64,000 nucleotides of DNA from Tyto alba (lineage: Eukaryota; Chordata; Aves; Strigiformes; Tytonidae). The notes beneath the pieces were generated by a model, which saw only the letters and a program-made list of their open reading frames with translations, ran no database searches and was not told where the DNA came from. Position numbers and translations under genes: made by a program. The stretch is taken from NCBI RefSeq assembly GCF_018691265.1, contig NW_024881301.1, forward strand, positions 12,832,752 to 12,896,751. The letters run 5' to 3'. Of the stretch, positions 23,040 through 35,800 are shown piece by piece; position 1 is the stretch's first letter; each line of letters begins with the position of its first letter.

Positions 23040-23340
23040 ATTTATCGCTCCCGTGGATGGCGTGCCCTTCGGCCGTGGGGAGAGCATCACGCGGAATGAA
23101 ACCGCACTGTTAGTCCGACCCTCGGGGAAGACTTGTGAAATGTCTTTCAACAGATGCGTGCGGGTCTTTATTTGGCCTCCTTCGCTTTCCCACTCCCCCT
23201 GGTGACTGTGGGACCGGTGGGTTTTGGGTGGGCAGGCGGGCGGGGAGCGGTGGCTGAGCCGGGCTTAGCCGCCAGATGGCAATGTCCCCTCGGCTCCCGG
23301 CCCGGGCGGCCGCTGCTCGGGTTCCTGTGTCTCTCTTGGT
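23040..23340. promoter_or_regulatory. Orphan CpG-rich patch with CTCF-like site
   Basis: This ~300-base GC- and CpG-rich block stands out sharply from AT-rich surroundings. It holds many CpGs and a CCCGGGCGGCCGC segment at about 23300. At 23269-23282 the sequence CCGCCAGATGGCAA matches the CTCF core consensus at 12 of 14 positions by eye. It lies between the two gene 3' ends, so it is not the promoter of either gene. It could be an insulator or the promoter of an unannotated transcript. Confidence 0.5.
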
Positions 23341-24762
23341 AGAGCTGAAGCTGTTAACAGTGTTTGCTGGAAGGCAGGGTTGCTTCCAGCAATGCCTTAT
23401 GGAGGGCTGTTAATCAAGCTGATGTCTGTCTGTTGTTTTGATTATCTTCGAGGGTCTTCAGGCTACTGTTTGGTGCTAAAAGTGATCCAGGAGCTGGGCG
23501 CTTACTTAAAGAAATTTGTAATGCATGTGTCTGTCTAGCAAGTGTCTGTTCTCTGGATGGATGAAAGCAGATAGGTCTGATCCCAGGCTGCTTCTGTAGG
23601 TGGAATTGCAGAATTCAGCAGAGTCAATCTAGGAGATCTAATGCCTAACAACTCCCAAGTGTAAACTTTTTTCCCAAACTTTTTAAATTTCTTTGAAGAC
23701 AGCACTATCCTGTGCAGTTGCTTTCTCATTTTCCAATAGACTGTCTTGGAAATGGCAGCAGACAGGGACCGATGTGGTTCCCATGGGAAAAGGATGTTGG
23801 GAATCATGTCTGCCTGCTTTGAGGCAGCGATCACAGGCAGCTCCCATTACTGGAAGTCACGTAGGAATTAATTACTGACCTCGGGCTTGGTAGCACCATA
23901 GCTAAAATCCATCCGATGGTCTGGTCCTATACCCCAGAGCAGAATTGTAAAGAAGGGGTGGGGAGAAGGTGCCTGATAAATAATTGCTCAGGCCGACAGC
24001 GCTGTTTCCTTAGCTATTCAGAGTGCTTGTGGTTTGATTCCTCACAGCCATGTTTGTTTCTGCCTGATTCAGCAGTGGAGTAGAAATTATGTTGCTTCAT
24101 TTCCTTATTATTTATTGCTGGCAGCAAATAGCAATTAAAAAAATCAACAGTGATTGCACTAGAGAAGACAACTAGAAGGAAAAATTCTTGGCAATTACTT
24201 GTAATAAGAGGGAAAATTGTGGAAATTCAATGAAAGTATGAAATTCAGAATGAGTGGTGCTGGTTTTTATTACTTAACCTTCTCTGCTCTGTCAGGAGTG
24301 AGTAAATTATGCCACACAGAACCTATTTATGCCTGAATTCATCCGTACCCACCACTTTGCATAGAAGGGAGGCCACTTCTTCACAGGCTGTGGCTACTGC
24401 ATTCAGAGTACCTTGTAATTTAGGGCATGCTTCCTGAAAACCGAGCTCATCTTTCAGGGATCTCCTGAGTCACTTCTGAAAACTCAGAAATTGGTCAACT
24501 CCAAAGCTTTTGATGGTGGTGGAAGCCTCATTGACTGCATTTCACCTCTTCTTTCTGTGTGTAAGTGAGGCAGGAGTGAAACTGTGCAACACTGAGGAAA
24601 AATGTGGCTTGCTTGGTTCCTTCTTGGTTCCTTTCGGGTTTTTCTTCCTTTTTAAGAAATGTGTCCTTTCTAATCCCTCCCTGCTCTCTCCCCCAGCTTG
24701 TAGCCCTTAAAGCAAGTGAGATACAGTAGCGAAGCAGTAATGCTGGTTTGTTTGCTTACATC
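23341..24762. other. Spacer, nothing recognised
   Basis: No gene or repeat was recognised. The composition returns to AT-rich after the CpG patch. Confidence 0.55.
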
Positions 24763-25219
24763 TGTTGTGGTTTGAGCCCAGAGGGCAACTGGGCACCACA
24801 CAGCCGCTCACTCCCCCTTTTCCCCCCAGCACTGAGAAAGAGAAAATAAGCAAAGGCTTAGGATCTGAGATAAGGACAGGGAGGGTTGAATCACCCAGTG
24901 TGGTCATGGGCAAAAGAGAGACCCATTAGGAGAAGAAAAAAAAGAACATAAATTTAATACACTGACAAGCAGCAACACTTATCCGAGTAAGCTGACTTGG
25001 AGCCAGAGGAGCTTTGAGAAGCTTCTTACAGGGGCCACCACTGTAGCACCCTCCTCTGCTTCCACAAACCCCACCACTCACTCAAACCCAGGACATTCTC
25101 ATTTATGAAAAATACTTGGTTTCTGTTGAACCACACCCTTTGTCCTGACACAGCTGCTCTGACCGTACCCTTCTTGCAAGCCAGCACCATCATTACTCGC
25201 TGGGCACTTCCAGCTCCCA
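24763..25219 (+). mobile_element. Decayed endogenous retrovirus LTR (solo)
   Basis: It begins TGTTGTGGTTTGAGCCC, followed by GGCAACTGGGCACCACACAG and CCGCTCACTCCC. This is the recognisable 5' end of a widespread bird retroviral LTR family. A GAGATAAGGACAGGG segment further on also fits. No internal viral genes lie next to it and no second LTR was seen, so it is a solo LTR. The right edge is uncertain because the sequence diverges and no clear target-site duplication was found. Confidence 0.6.
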
Positions 25220-28200
25220 TTTTATTTGAAGGACCTGAAGATGTGCTGTGAAACCCAAATCATCCTAGCTGTTTTCATCAGAGCTGTTTCTAGTGATGTG
25301 TTTTCTTGTGTATATAGCAAGAAGTGAGCTTTTCTGTACACAGGTTACTCAACGGAAGGATTTTTGGTTATAACTTTCCAAGACTTCTATAATTTTTTAC
25401 AGGTAGAAAGTCAACAGAATAGAAAACCTAACATATATAGGAGGCAAAAAAAATTCTTAATATTTCAGTTAGGCTTTTTTATTTCAATCGTTTAACAAGT
25501 GCTTAAACTTCCCCGGCAGTTTAACCTGGAACATAGCTGAGAAGAAAAATATCTTCTATAACTTTACAAAAATAAAAATATTTTTCTAACAAAAATAATC
25601 CTGCACTTTAAGCAAGCACACTCCAACTCAAGCAAGACAGACATTATATCTTAAAATACGGACTTCTGTTCAGAGAAGTGACATTCTACCCTAGGGCAGC
25701 AGGCACAATATGTAAACGGTATGGAAACAGAGTGAGAACACTTGTTCTGATTTTTTTGATCCCTTTTGTCCTGTTAAATGGAACTTGTTCAAATAATTTA
25801 CCCAAGAACGTCTTCAGGCTAGCATTTCTTCTGTCAGATGGTTCTGTGAGTAGGATATTACTTAGGGAAAAAACTTTCACCTGTCCTGGCAACATTGGCA
25901 GTTACTGAAGATGCCAACATTAATAATTCCTTTTTTTTTAAAGCTTCTGCATTTTGGTATGGGACAGATCACTGTTTGTAGGTCTTCCACTGGTAAAACA
26001 CTTGCCATTTACCTTCTTTAGCAGCCAGAGCTGCCAGCACATGAGGTCAGGTTGGAGAATTAAAATGGATGGAATATATTTTGTCACAAATGCATACAGT
26101 GCTGTGCAGCACTTTAATGTGTGATGAAACCAAAAGATCAGGGAAGCTTAGCTCCTAGTTTTGTGCCTGTAACCAAGGAGAAGCCTTGCAGAGAACATGG
26201 ATTGGCAAATAAACTATGCACTCTGAAGACTTACATCTTTGCCCAACTTGACTTGTTTTAGCTAATAGAAAAATAAAAAAAAAAGATGTATAGGCACACG
26301 GAGGGAAGCTGGTGCAGCATATGCTAAGAACCCAGATCATAGAAATGTTTCTGGTCAACACTACAAATAAAGTATAGGAGTCCCCAGTCAGATTTCTTGT
26401 AATGCAATATGAAGGCCTTTTTCAAATACTTCCTTTTTAACTATATGATAGGAAAAAAAAAAAATATAGTTCTTGTCCAGTTTGTACATTGAGTCATGTT
26501 TGCATTTAGTGTAACCGTAAGCCTTGGAGAACATAGACCTTTGCAAGTCTGTGATTCAAAACAGTTGAGACATTAATGTGTTTTTAGAGGTAAGAACTAG
26601 ACAGGTCTTTCTCTTTAAACTGTTGTAATATTTCTGACATTAGTCAATTTACAGAAGAGCCACAGAGCACTAATAAAATGTAGATCATTGCCTTGATGAA
26701 TATAGAACATTGTGCTGCAGAGCAGTTCCTTTGCTCTCTGCTTCAATCCTGCATCACAAGCATGTGCAGATTTCAGCTGGGACTGACTGAGTCGTGGGTG
26801 GCACTTGCACAGGGGACAAACAGGGTCCGACAACTCCTAACAGCCATTGATACTTCTTTAGAGATAGGACCACCTCATGTGGGAATGGTTGATGGTGGTG
26901 GAAGAAGCTTGTCCTGTGTGACCTAAGGAACATCATGTCACACCCATCCTCATTATACTAACGTGAATTCACTCATGCCGCTAGGTTTCAAACAGAAGTC
27001 AGAAACAAAGCTAATATTTAAGGGACTTACTTGGCTGTAATAGCTCAGTAACTCAGTTGGAGATATGCTGGTGTCAGTCTGCTGAATATAAAACTCAAGT
27101 CTAGCTAGAGAAAACCAAACTCCATCCTGGTTCCTAGCTTCTCTTTTGGAGGTGTTGTGTCGCTTTCTTGGCCCTCTAATTAAAACTGCTCCTGATGTCT
27201 CCCTAGCAGCAGCTGATGCAGAACTGTCTCTTCAAGTAGGTTTGACTATGTGGAGCAGAAAGCCATCAGGGCTGCTGTTGTTGATAAGGCTTGATTCATC
27301 ATGGTGGGTTGGCTTTCAGCTCCTTCCAGCAGGCTGAGGAGGATCTGATATCAGATGGATGGATGAACACTTTCTCTGGTGACTACCGAGCCATCCTGAG
27401 CTCCATTCCTGACTCTTAATGAGTTTTCCGTGATTTTTCTATTGTCTGAAGAAGAAAATATGAAAGATATGATCTGACCTGGCAGTGAGCCCATGATAGT
27501 GTTCCTTCTCCCCTTCCTCCTGCTGTATCAAAACCAGGTGAACCAATTTTGTTCTGACTCAGAGGAAATTCATATCCAAGGCTGATACAAGCTTGGAAAA
27601 ACTGTCAAGAAGGCACAGACTTTGAGGAGGTAGGGAGCCTGAGCATAGCCATTTGCTGCTCGACTGGCTTTTTCCTGCTGTTTTTTCTACCAAAGCCCAT
27701 GCTGTTGCTATGTTTCCAAAGGATGCTTTTGCTATAGCAGACAGTATGGAGACTCACCTATGTAAAGCTGAAAGACCTTAATTAAAGACTTGTACTTTGA
27801 TGTTGAAAATAACACATGAAAGGCTTTTTTCTCATGTAGTCCTGGACTGGACAGCTAGAAGCTGCTGATCCTGATGAAGAAACACTATGACCTTACGCCT
27901 TACGCTTCTTACACAGGTTCCTGCTCTTCCTGTGAGCCAAAATACATGTGTATATCAGTAAAAGCCACAGTCCAAATGCCACAAGGTCAAGTCATGCCCT
28001 CAGCTCGCTTCCCATTAAAGCAGGGGAGCATCTGCGTACCTCCTTGCTGGCCTTGAATATCTCCCCTACTACCTCCAGAGTCTGCTATGCTTCACATTAG
28101 CGCACACAAGGATGTATTTGCCACTGGGGGAAACCCGAGGTTTTCCAGGGCAGACTCTTGTTGAAGAATGCTCTCTGAGGGCCGGATAGCCACCTTCCCA

Positions 28201-29420
28201 GCAGTGTCTCCCCAAACCAATGCTGATTTCAGCTCTGTGAAACCGTGGTTTGTGTTGGGACAGTCCAGCAAGGAGAAAAGGGGTGGCTGCATTTGCGCAA
28301 CTCTTGCTCGTCCCTCGGTTAAGACTGGGCCGGTCTCCCTCCATCAGATGGTCATGCATCTGTTTCCAGCTGCTTTCGTGCTCTACTAGGGGACAGGGTG
28401 TGCTTGCTGCTGAAACCCCTTACTTGTTCCTGTATGAGGTCACATCGCTAAAAATATGCTGCTAAATAGGGCTGCGAAACATGTTAGACCCCACTTGCTT
28501 CTTTACTTCAGCCACCTGGCTGACAAAATCCAAGGCACAAATACTGCACACGAAGTATGTAAGGCCTCGGGCATATGAACAGAAGTCGTCCCTGCAGCCT
28601 TGTATCGGCAGCTTACCTGCACGGTGTGCATCCAACGGAAAAAATACTGTTTCTGTCTGGTTTTAAGGGGGTTTGGTTGTAACTACTCGCTAGATACAAA
28701 GGGAGGCCTCAACGCTTACATAGCTAAGGAAGTTGAAGGAGAAAATATTAAACCACTGATTATTTTTACAACTTAATGATTGTAAAAATAGCTTAAATTA
28801 CTTAGAATTTTTTTTTAGTTAGAGGTATCAACCATTTAGCACTGTCTGAATGGAGGGCTGTTGATTTGCTGTTTCTTTTTGTGTTACAAGCTGTGAGATA
28901 ATGATAGGATAAATCTTTGTGGGTTTCCTCCTTATATGCATATCTACATCAGAGCTGTGATAGTCAGAGGGGGAAGCTGCAATCACAGTACTGGCACAAC
29001 ACCCGAGCCCTTCCCCAGAGCTAAATTCTGATGAGAAACCTGGTGTTGGGGAGAAGAGTACCACAATGGTAAGATGGCAGAGACGACTGTAGCAGGATCA
29101 TAATGTTCACCCCAGCAGTTAAAAAAAAAATAATAAAAGGAGACCCCTCCCTCCCCCCAAAAGTCTGCAGTCCTAAAGTGCAATTACTTCTGTGCAGTCA
29201 TGTCAGGCCAGGGATCAGACTGGATGAAGTTCAAAGCACAAACATCAAACGAGTGCCGTTCGGGATTCGAGGAGGAGGGGGGAAGTAAGGAAAAGAACAA
29301 CAGTTCTCAGGCATTCAAGTGCATCAAGAAAATAAATGTCCCTTTCTTTCAGAAGAAAAACAACCCCCAGTCTGGTAGAATCCTGGCTTTGTAGTCATGA
29401 AAAATAAGTTTTTTTCACTT
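25220..29420 (-). other. APCDD1: Spacer and probable APCDD1 3'UTR
   Basis: The APCDD1 3'UTR must begin at 29420 and run leftwards. On the - strand no AATAAA occurs in the first ~700 bases. The best-looking 3' end is at 25478-25483, which would give an unusually long 3'UTR of about 3.9 kb. A noncanonical nearer site is also possible. No other gene, RNA or clear repeat was recognised. Confidence 0.5.
25478..25483 (-). terminator. APCDD1: Candidate distal APCDD1 poly(A) signal
   Basis: TTTATT on the + strand reads AATAAA on the - strand. It sits in a T/A-rich tract (about 25360-25640) that, read on the - strand, looks like a typical mRNA 3' end. It is about 3.9 kb after the APCDD1 stop, so assignment to this gene is only tentative. 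Confidence 0.35.
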
Positions 29421-29872
29421 CTAGCTGAAAATGTCCCAATATGACACAGTACAAATAAACAACACCAAAGCAAGAGCTGGGGCACTGGGATATTTTTCCG
29501 CTGCCCTGCTGCTATACAGCCTTATTTTATTCTCCTCTGGTGACTCTTCAGGTCTGGGTACTGATGAAGCACACTGAATTAAAGGCATCTGGTAGGAAGT
29601 GGCTCTCTTCTCCGGTCGGTCGGGGCTGGACCCGTCGCTCGGTCTCTGGCCGTTGTACAGCAAGTACCTGCCCCGGGCGTCCTGCTCCATTTTGAAGATT
29701 TCGTACTCAGTGTGAGGTAGGCGGATGCCGAGCGCGATGCAGCCGTTTGTGTGGGTGACGTCTTGCTGAACCCCAACTTGCCAGGACCCCTGTGCTCCGC
29801 ACTCGTTCCCGTTGAAGACGTTGAGCAGAGAGGCTGTGGATATATCCATGGGAGTGACCTTCATGTGATTTA
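29421..29872 (-). CDS. APCDD1: APCDD1 last coding exon (C-terminus and anchor)
   Basis: The acceptor is CCTCTCCCGCAG. The translation starts [18 protein letters not shown]. It includes [19 protein letters not shown] and RATSYQMPL and ends with the hydrophobic segment before TAG (29421-29423). The juxtamembrane part (about [15 protein letters not shown] onward) differs from mammals, as expected for a poorly conserved stalk. Confidence 0.97.
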
Positions 29873-32800
29873 CTGCGGGAGAGGAAGAGAGGAGCTGTCA
29901 GCAGAGGGGCGAAAACAAAAGCACAGACAACATGTGGGTTGGGGTGTACCTGTCAAATCAGAATTGTCTCTGCTTGTTCATTCTTAAAGCAATTTTTCAT
30001 ATTGCAGGTGTGGCCAGCGAATCTATTCGCATCATTTTACATCTTTAATGTAATTTCTTCTTGCACAGAACACACACACGCACACAAACTCAGTTGAAGA
30101 AAACCTGATGGCCACATATCTCAGCCAGAGATTAAGCAGAGCTTTTCATAAACTCTAGACAATCCTTTGGAGATAGGTAAAAGAGGAAACAGTAAAACTT
30201 GACTCATGTTTTATTACCGTCTATATTAATCTGTAAGTAGGGCTGCTTATAATGTATTTTTCATAATTCTTTAACATCTGTTACCGTGTAAAGCTAATGA
30301 AATAATTAGTTCCAATTGGAAAATTTGGAAAGCACCACAGCTGTGCTATCTTCCTGTATTATCTGTCCTTTTTTGCATGAATTATAAAGTATTGCTGAAC
30401 TACAGAGAGATACTTTTTCTCATATCTAAACAGTGGCTGCAGCTTGCAGTATCAAATGTTGAAGTGCTGCAGCTTCTGCAGTTCTAACCTGCTTGTAGTT
30501 CAGAGGAGCTTAAGGCACATAAAGTTTTATTTTTCAACCAAGTATAAAAAGTTGGGAAAAGCCAAACTGAGCCTATGGAAGCTGAATAGAGATTTTTCCT
30601 GGTGTGCATGTGATACTGTATATCAAGAAAAGGGGATCTGAACAGATTGGTGCTGGCCAAAACAGAAGCAAATGACCAGCCCTCATGCCTCCAAAAACAC
30701 TAAAATCCCAAATTTTCTTGCAGGTCATTTTATAGTAAGATTTGTTGGGACTTTTCTTCTGAAGTTTTATAAACAGATTTTCAACTCAATGGCTCTACAG
30801 TTCACATTATCTGTCCTAGGTGGTGTAAAAGGTCATCTATAGAAAGTGAACCTAAAAGTTTTAGCAAAAACAAATTAGTGACCTCAGTCTGTGAGGTAAA
30901 TTGGCATACCATAAACCAGAAATTCAAGCAAAAACTGGATTTCACCCCAGGATCTGAGCTGGGACATGCTGCATGCAGCTGTAAGAGCAAAAGCTCTGAT
31001 GGGCAAGCGTATCTCCTGGTTCCTATGAAAATCTCAGATTAGTAATTTATTTCTCATAGTTAGATGCTTTCCTAAATTGGAGCCATGCAAGAAGCTTTAT
31101 GCTTCTCACATGGTAACTGAAATAAGGAGGAGAAGAGCCCACAGAGTGCTTGGGGCTTCCAGAGGCTCCACTGGGGCTGGCGCCATGGTGGGACGTTGTG
31201 TTTTGGAGATGTTTGTTTGTGTGAGTGGTTAAAGCCACTGAGCTCTTTCTAAGCAGGGTGCTTCGGGGCTGTTTGCACAGGAAGGCTTCTCAGCCACAGG
31301 GATCTGGGTGGCATCAGCACCGAGCGCTGCTTCCCAAAGAACTGGAGGGGTTTTGGTTAGATACATCAAGTCTTCCCTGTGGTGGGATTAATCAGAGCTG
31401 TCTTTAGGGACAAGTCCTTACTTGCTCTAGGGCTCCTTGGAAGCTGATGAAAATACACATGCTGCTACATCTGTCTTTGACAAAAAATGATTTGTACCAC
31501 TTCAGACCTGAAATGCCTTCTGAAGGTGCTTTTTTATCTCTACTGAAGGAGCCCTGGGACACAGATCTAATCTTAGATGCTTTGCTTAGATGCTTGAAGT
31601 CTGGCCTCCAAAACTTAGTGATGCAAAATCTTATTTTCTTGTGCTGTACCTAGAGATCTCTGCCCCAAAAGAGTATTGCTTCAGTGGTGTGAAATGCTGT
31701 GCAGCTGTATAGTTGGCTGGGCATTCGCACAAAGCCTGTGAACTTCCCAAGAAATTACTTACCCCTGCAAATGACAGAATGAAATCATCAGCCACCAAAT
31801 CATTATGAGCGAACTCTGCTCTGGTCCATAACTACATGACCACCTCCGCCCCCAGTGTAGGAAGCCACTCTACCTTTGAACACAAACTCCGTGCCACCCA
31901 TCACTTTGGATGAGTGCACTCCCCGGCTGTAGCGTCCCTTGGCGTAGATGGTGAAGGTAGGGTGCTTGCAGATGGGGTCGGAGTAGTGGTAGTAGTGACC
32001 TTCCCAGGTGTTGTTGTTGTCGTGGAAGATGAAGTGCCGAGTGAGGAAGAGGACCTCCGGTCTCACCTCGCAGCGCTGGCTCACCCACTCTCCATGTAGC
32101 CCTATGGTCAGATCTGCCTTGGGGGGTAAGATGGGAGGGTGGTGCTCGTCTGACCGGTAGATGATTCTGCACGCGATGCAAGTGTGGTCATGGTTCTGAA
32201 ACAAAGCAGAGAGAAACCTTTGTTAAGCATCACCCGCAATACAGAGCAATGAATCAGGCCATCTGTTTCATGCTGAAGTGACACCGGCACCACATTTTAA
32301 GGAATATGTTGTCATTTCTTATCTTGCTAGTGTTCTGCTGCAGGTTCTCGCCCTTCAAAGCACCTGAAACATGCACCATTTGGTTTTGTACGTATAAGGC
32401 TGCACAGCAGGAGAACAATTAAGAGATTAACTCCCTCGTCTGCATTTATCTGAAATTAATTTTAGTTCAGCTTTTTATAGGATCTAGAAAAGGCTGACTT
32501 TATCCTTCAAATCATATGAGAAGCTGGCAGATGGTAGTTTACTATGGTAGGGACTTGGCAACTCTTGTGTTAGAAATTAATACATTTGCTGAGCTCTTAC
32601 TTTGCATGTCTTCCTTTTAGTTGTTAACTTTGGGTACTGTTAATAGACACAGATGTCCTAAGGACATTTTTCATTTTAGGTGGCAGCCTGGGAGAACAGT
32701 AACTAGTAATTTTATTTTTTTTTTTTTTTTCTGAGCCCTAACATAAGCTTGTGAAGCATACAACTTGGCTGGCTGCCGTCAGACATGGTGAAAGGTTTTT

Positions 32801-35800
32801 GGCCCTCTCTGGCAGGAATGGGGTGCGCGATGCCTGCCGGGCTTCACGGCAGCTCACTGCTGTGGGGCAAGCACCAGCCTTGAGCAGCTGGGTACCCCCA
32901 GCCCCATCCGTGGGCTCCAGGGATCTCTTACAAGGGGTGTGCAGGCTCTGAGTCTCTGGCAGGAGGGGAGGGAATTTCATGCTGACATCACCTGACACCT
33001 GACATCAGAAAATAAAACTAGAGACTCGTGCATTGCTCCTAAGCCTGTTTCCACTCTGCAAGGTTTTGTCTTGTTGGCAAAAGAGTTTGGCCTAGCTATT
33101 CTCTCTTCAAACTGTATGTTGCACTTTTTCAATGGCAAGAGAGACAGCAGCATTAGCATTTTTCTCTGCTCTGCTAAACCTTGAAGTAAATTTTATGGAC
33201 AACAAAGGATTACAAAACTAATTTTTAAACTCACTTCATTTATGACAAATTATTAGATCAAGAAGAATAAATGCATGACACCCCGCAAGATAAAAGCAGT
33301 GCATTCTGTTTTACTAGTGCCTGTTTTGGGTTGGCAATGTGCTGTTTGTTTACATCTCGGGACCTGATGGTAGAGGCTTTCTAGTCAGCTGGTGATGTGT
33401 GGAGGGATAGCGCTCTGAGCAAAGACCACACAGACAGCTTGTGCCTTCATCTTTCAAGGACACTACTTGATCCTTCCTGGAGGGAGAGGAATGCACTGGT
33501 GGGGGTTACTCACATCCACCTTGTTCAAGCTGCAAGGTGTTTTCATGAGGTACAATTCAGCGTGCACTGAGTTAAGAGCTGAAACAGCCACTGGGGAGAG
33601 AGATTTATACAAAACCTTTTTCCTTTTGTCCTCTTTTTCCAGCCCTCTTTTCTGAGATCTCTCTCAGCTTCCTCCATAATGTAAGTGCTCATATTCATTG
33701 CTTGTACTTTAAAGTTCACATGAGCTGCTATCGAGTCAGCATTTCTCTGCTCACTGCCTTCAATTCATGGCACACTTTAGGGGTGACATTTACACAACTT
33801 TCATTACTGCCCTGAGTTTTTCCAATAATATGACCATGAGTAGCCTCACAGAATCAAATACAACTCCCACAATATATCCCTTTTGTACATATTAAACACA
33901 GTTTATATTTGCCCCCACCTCAGACCAGATAGACACCAAAAGACAGTGAAATCATTGAAAAGTCTGCTGTTCTACATGCCTAGGATGTAGAATAATGGTC
34001 TATGTGCAAAATAACTCCAAATGATGTAGCTCAGATTGATCTGAACCTGTGCTGGCCAACAGTCATGCTCTGAGGAGGAAGGAGGTTGGACTTGGTGACC
34101 TTCAGAGGGTCTTTCCAAAACACATGGTCTTCTGGGAACTACATGTCAGCATGTTATTAAAATGTTCTTTCCCACTGTGAAGCTTGTTAACTAATTTTAA
34201 GATATATTTTTCAGCTAAATTCTGCAAGCAGGTGCAAGGACCATTAGTATCTTAGTGAAAATAGAAAGAATATTTAATTGAGTAATTTAAGTGCAACTGG
34301 TGAAGTTAGCACAGATTTGTGCCATAGTAACTGACAGCAGAGGCTGGTGCAAAACATCTGGTTCTCCTGAACACTGAAATCACAGATAACTCATAAGGAC
34401 TGTGAAACTGAGCTGTTTTCTGAGATTGCAATTTCCAGTTTGGATTTTCTGATAGTCAAGAGCAGAACCAAGATCCAGTTACATTTTGTATTTTGCTGTA
34501 GAATTCTTGTGTGACCTTCCTCATTTCATAGAAACAGAGACAATTACAGCTCTTCCTTTTGGGGCAGGGCTGGTAGGAGGCTAAATAAGAACACTGAGTT
34601 GTCAGAAAGCAGACAGAAAATTCAGGGGCCTGGATCAGTACTTGGAAATGTCACCATGTTTCATCTGAAAGCTTGTTTGGGACTTACGAACCTTGAATCT
34701 GTAGCTCTCTTCAGAGGACGTCAGTGTTTTTCTCCAGAAAGCAGTCTGGTTTACTGGGCGGTTTGCGGCTCAGGATTGCTGGGGGGCAGATGACTTAGAA
34801 ATTACTAGGAAATGAGTTGGTGCTGGGGAAAGGTGTGGACTGCCTTGGCACATCTCGGGCAGCAGCAGAGCCGCCCTGTTTCCCTTGAGCTCCAGCCGTG
34901 AATAGGGATGCCACAAGCTGAGCATCTGCCCCATCCAAGGCAGGGCTGCTGGTGCTGCAAGAAAACTGTCGGATGAGGTGTGCAATTCTGTTCACTGCCA
35001 ACCAAAGCACCGAGAAAACACACATTTTTGAAGTGTAACGCTTTTTCTTCTTGGAGATCAACATCCAAAAGATGCTGCTGCTGCGTTGCACAGACACTCG
35101 CAGTGATGCAGGCGGAGGGGTTGCTCTGTGGAAGACACCAGTGTCTATCAAGCACTTGTTTCTCCAGCGTGGCTGTCCCGCCGTGGGGCAGACTGCCGCC
35201 AGTTCTCCCTAACACTTTAAAGGCTATTAAACTGCACCGATGACAGTAACTTTATTGCTGTGATTGCCCCATTCACATAAAGTGAAGCAAGAAAGCAAGG
35301 AAAAGACAGTGTTATAAAACTAAACATAGCTTATATGAGCTGAATTGGTCAATAATAGAAGACAATTTCTGCAGACCAGGTCTATCTGTAGGAGACAATT
35401 CCTTCTCTATTGAAGTTGAAAACTCGTATCATTTCCCAGAGGAGACCCTGGCAGTGCAGTATGGTAGTTTGGTTTATATTCACATTTCCCTCTCAGGAAC
35501 CTGTCCTCCACAGCCAGTTTATGAGCCAAGGCAATTTAACCTGGGAACCAGTGGTTTCTGTTGTCCTTGTTGAAAATCTGAAGAAAACTAAATGGAAACC
35601 CAGCCTGTTGTCTTCTTGGCCACCCTTGGCTGTTTGTGGGATTTCTCTGTTGTTTCTCAGGTCTAGTGGATGGACAAGAAGGAGATCTGTAATCATCCTA
35701 TTTGCAGCAACATTATTTTTTGACCAGGAAGGACTATCAAGCATAAATGCTCTTTTTGCTGTTCCTTCTACCAGTGATTTAATGTTTCATCTCTACGACA

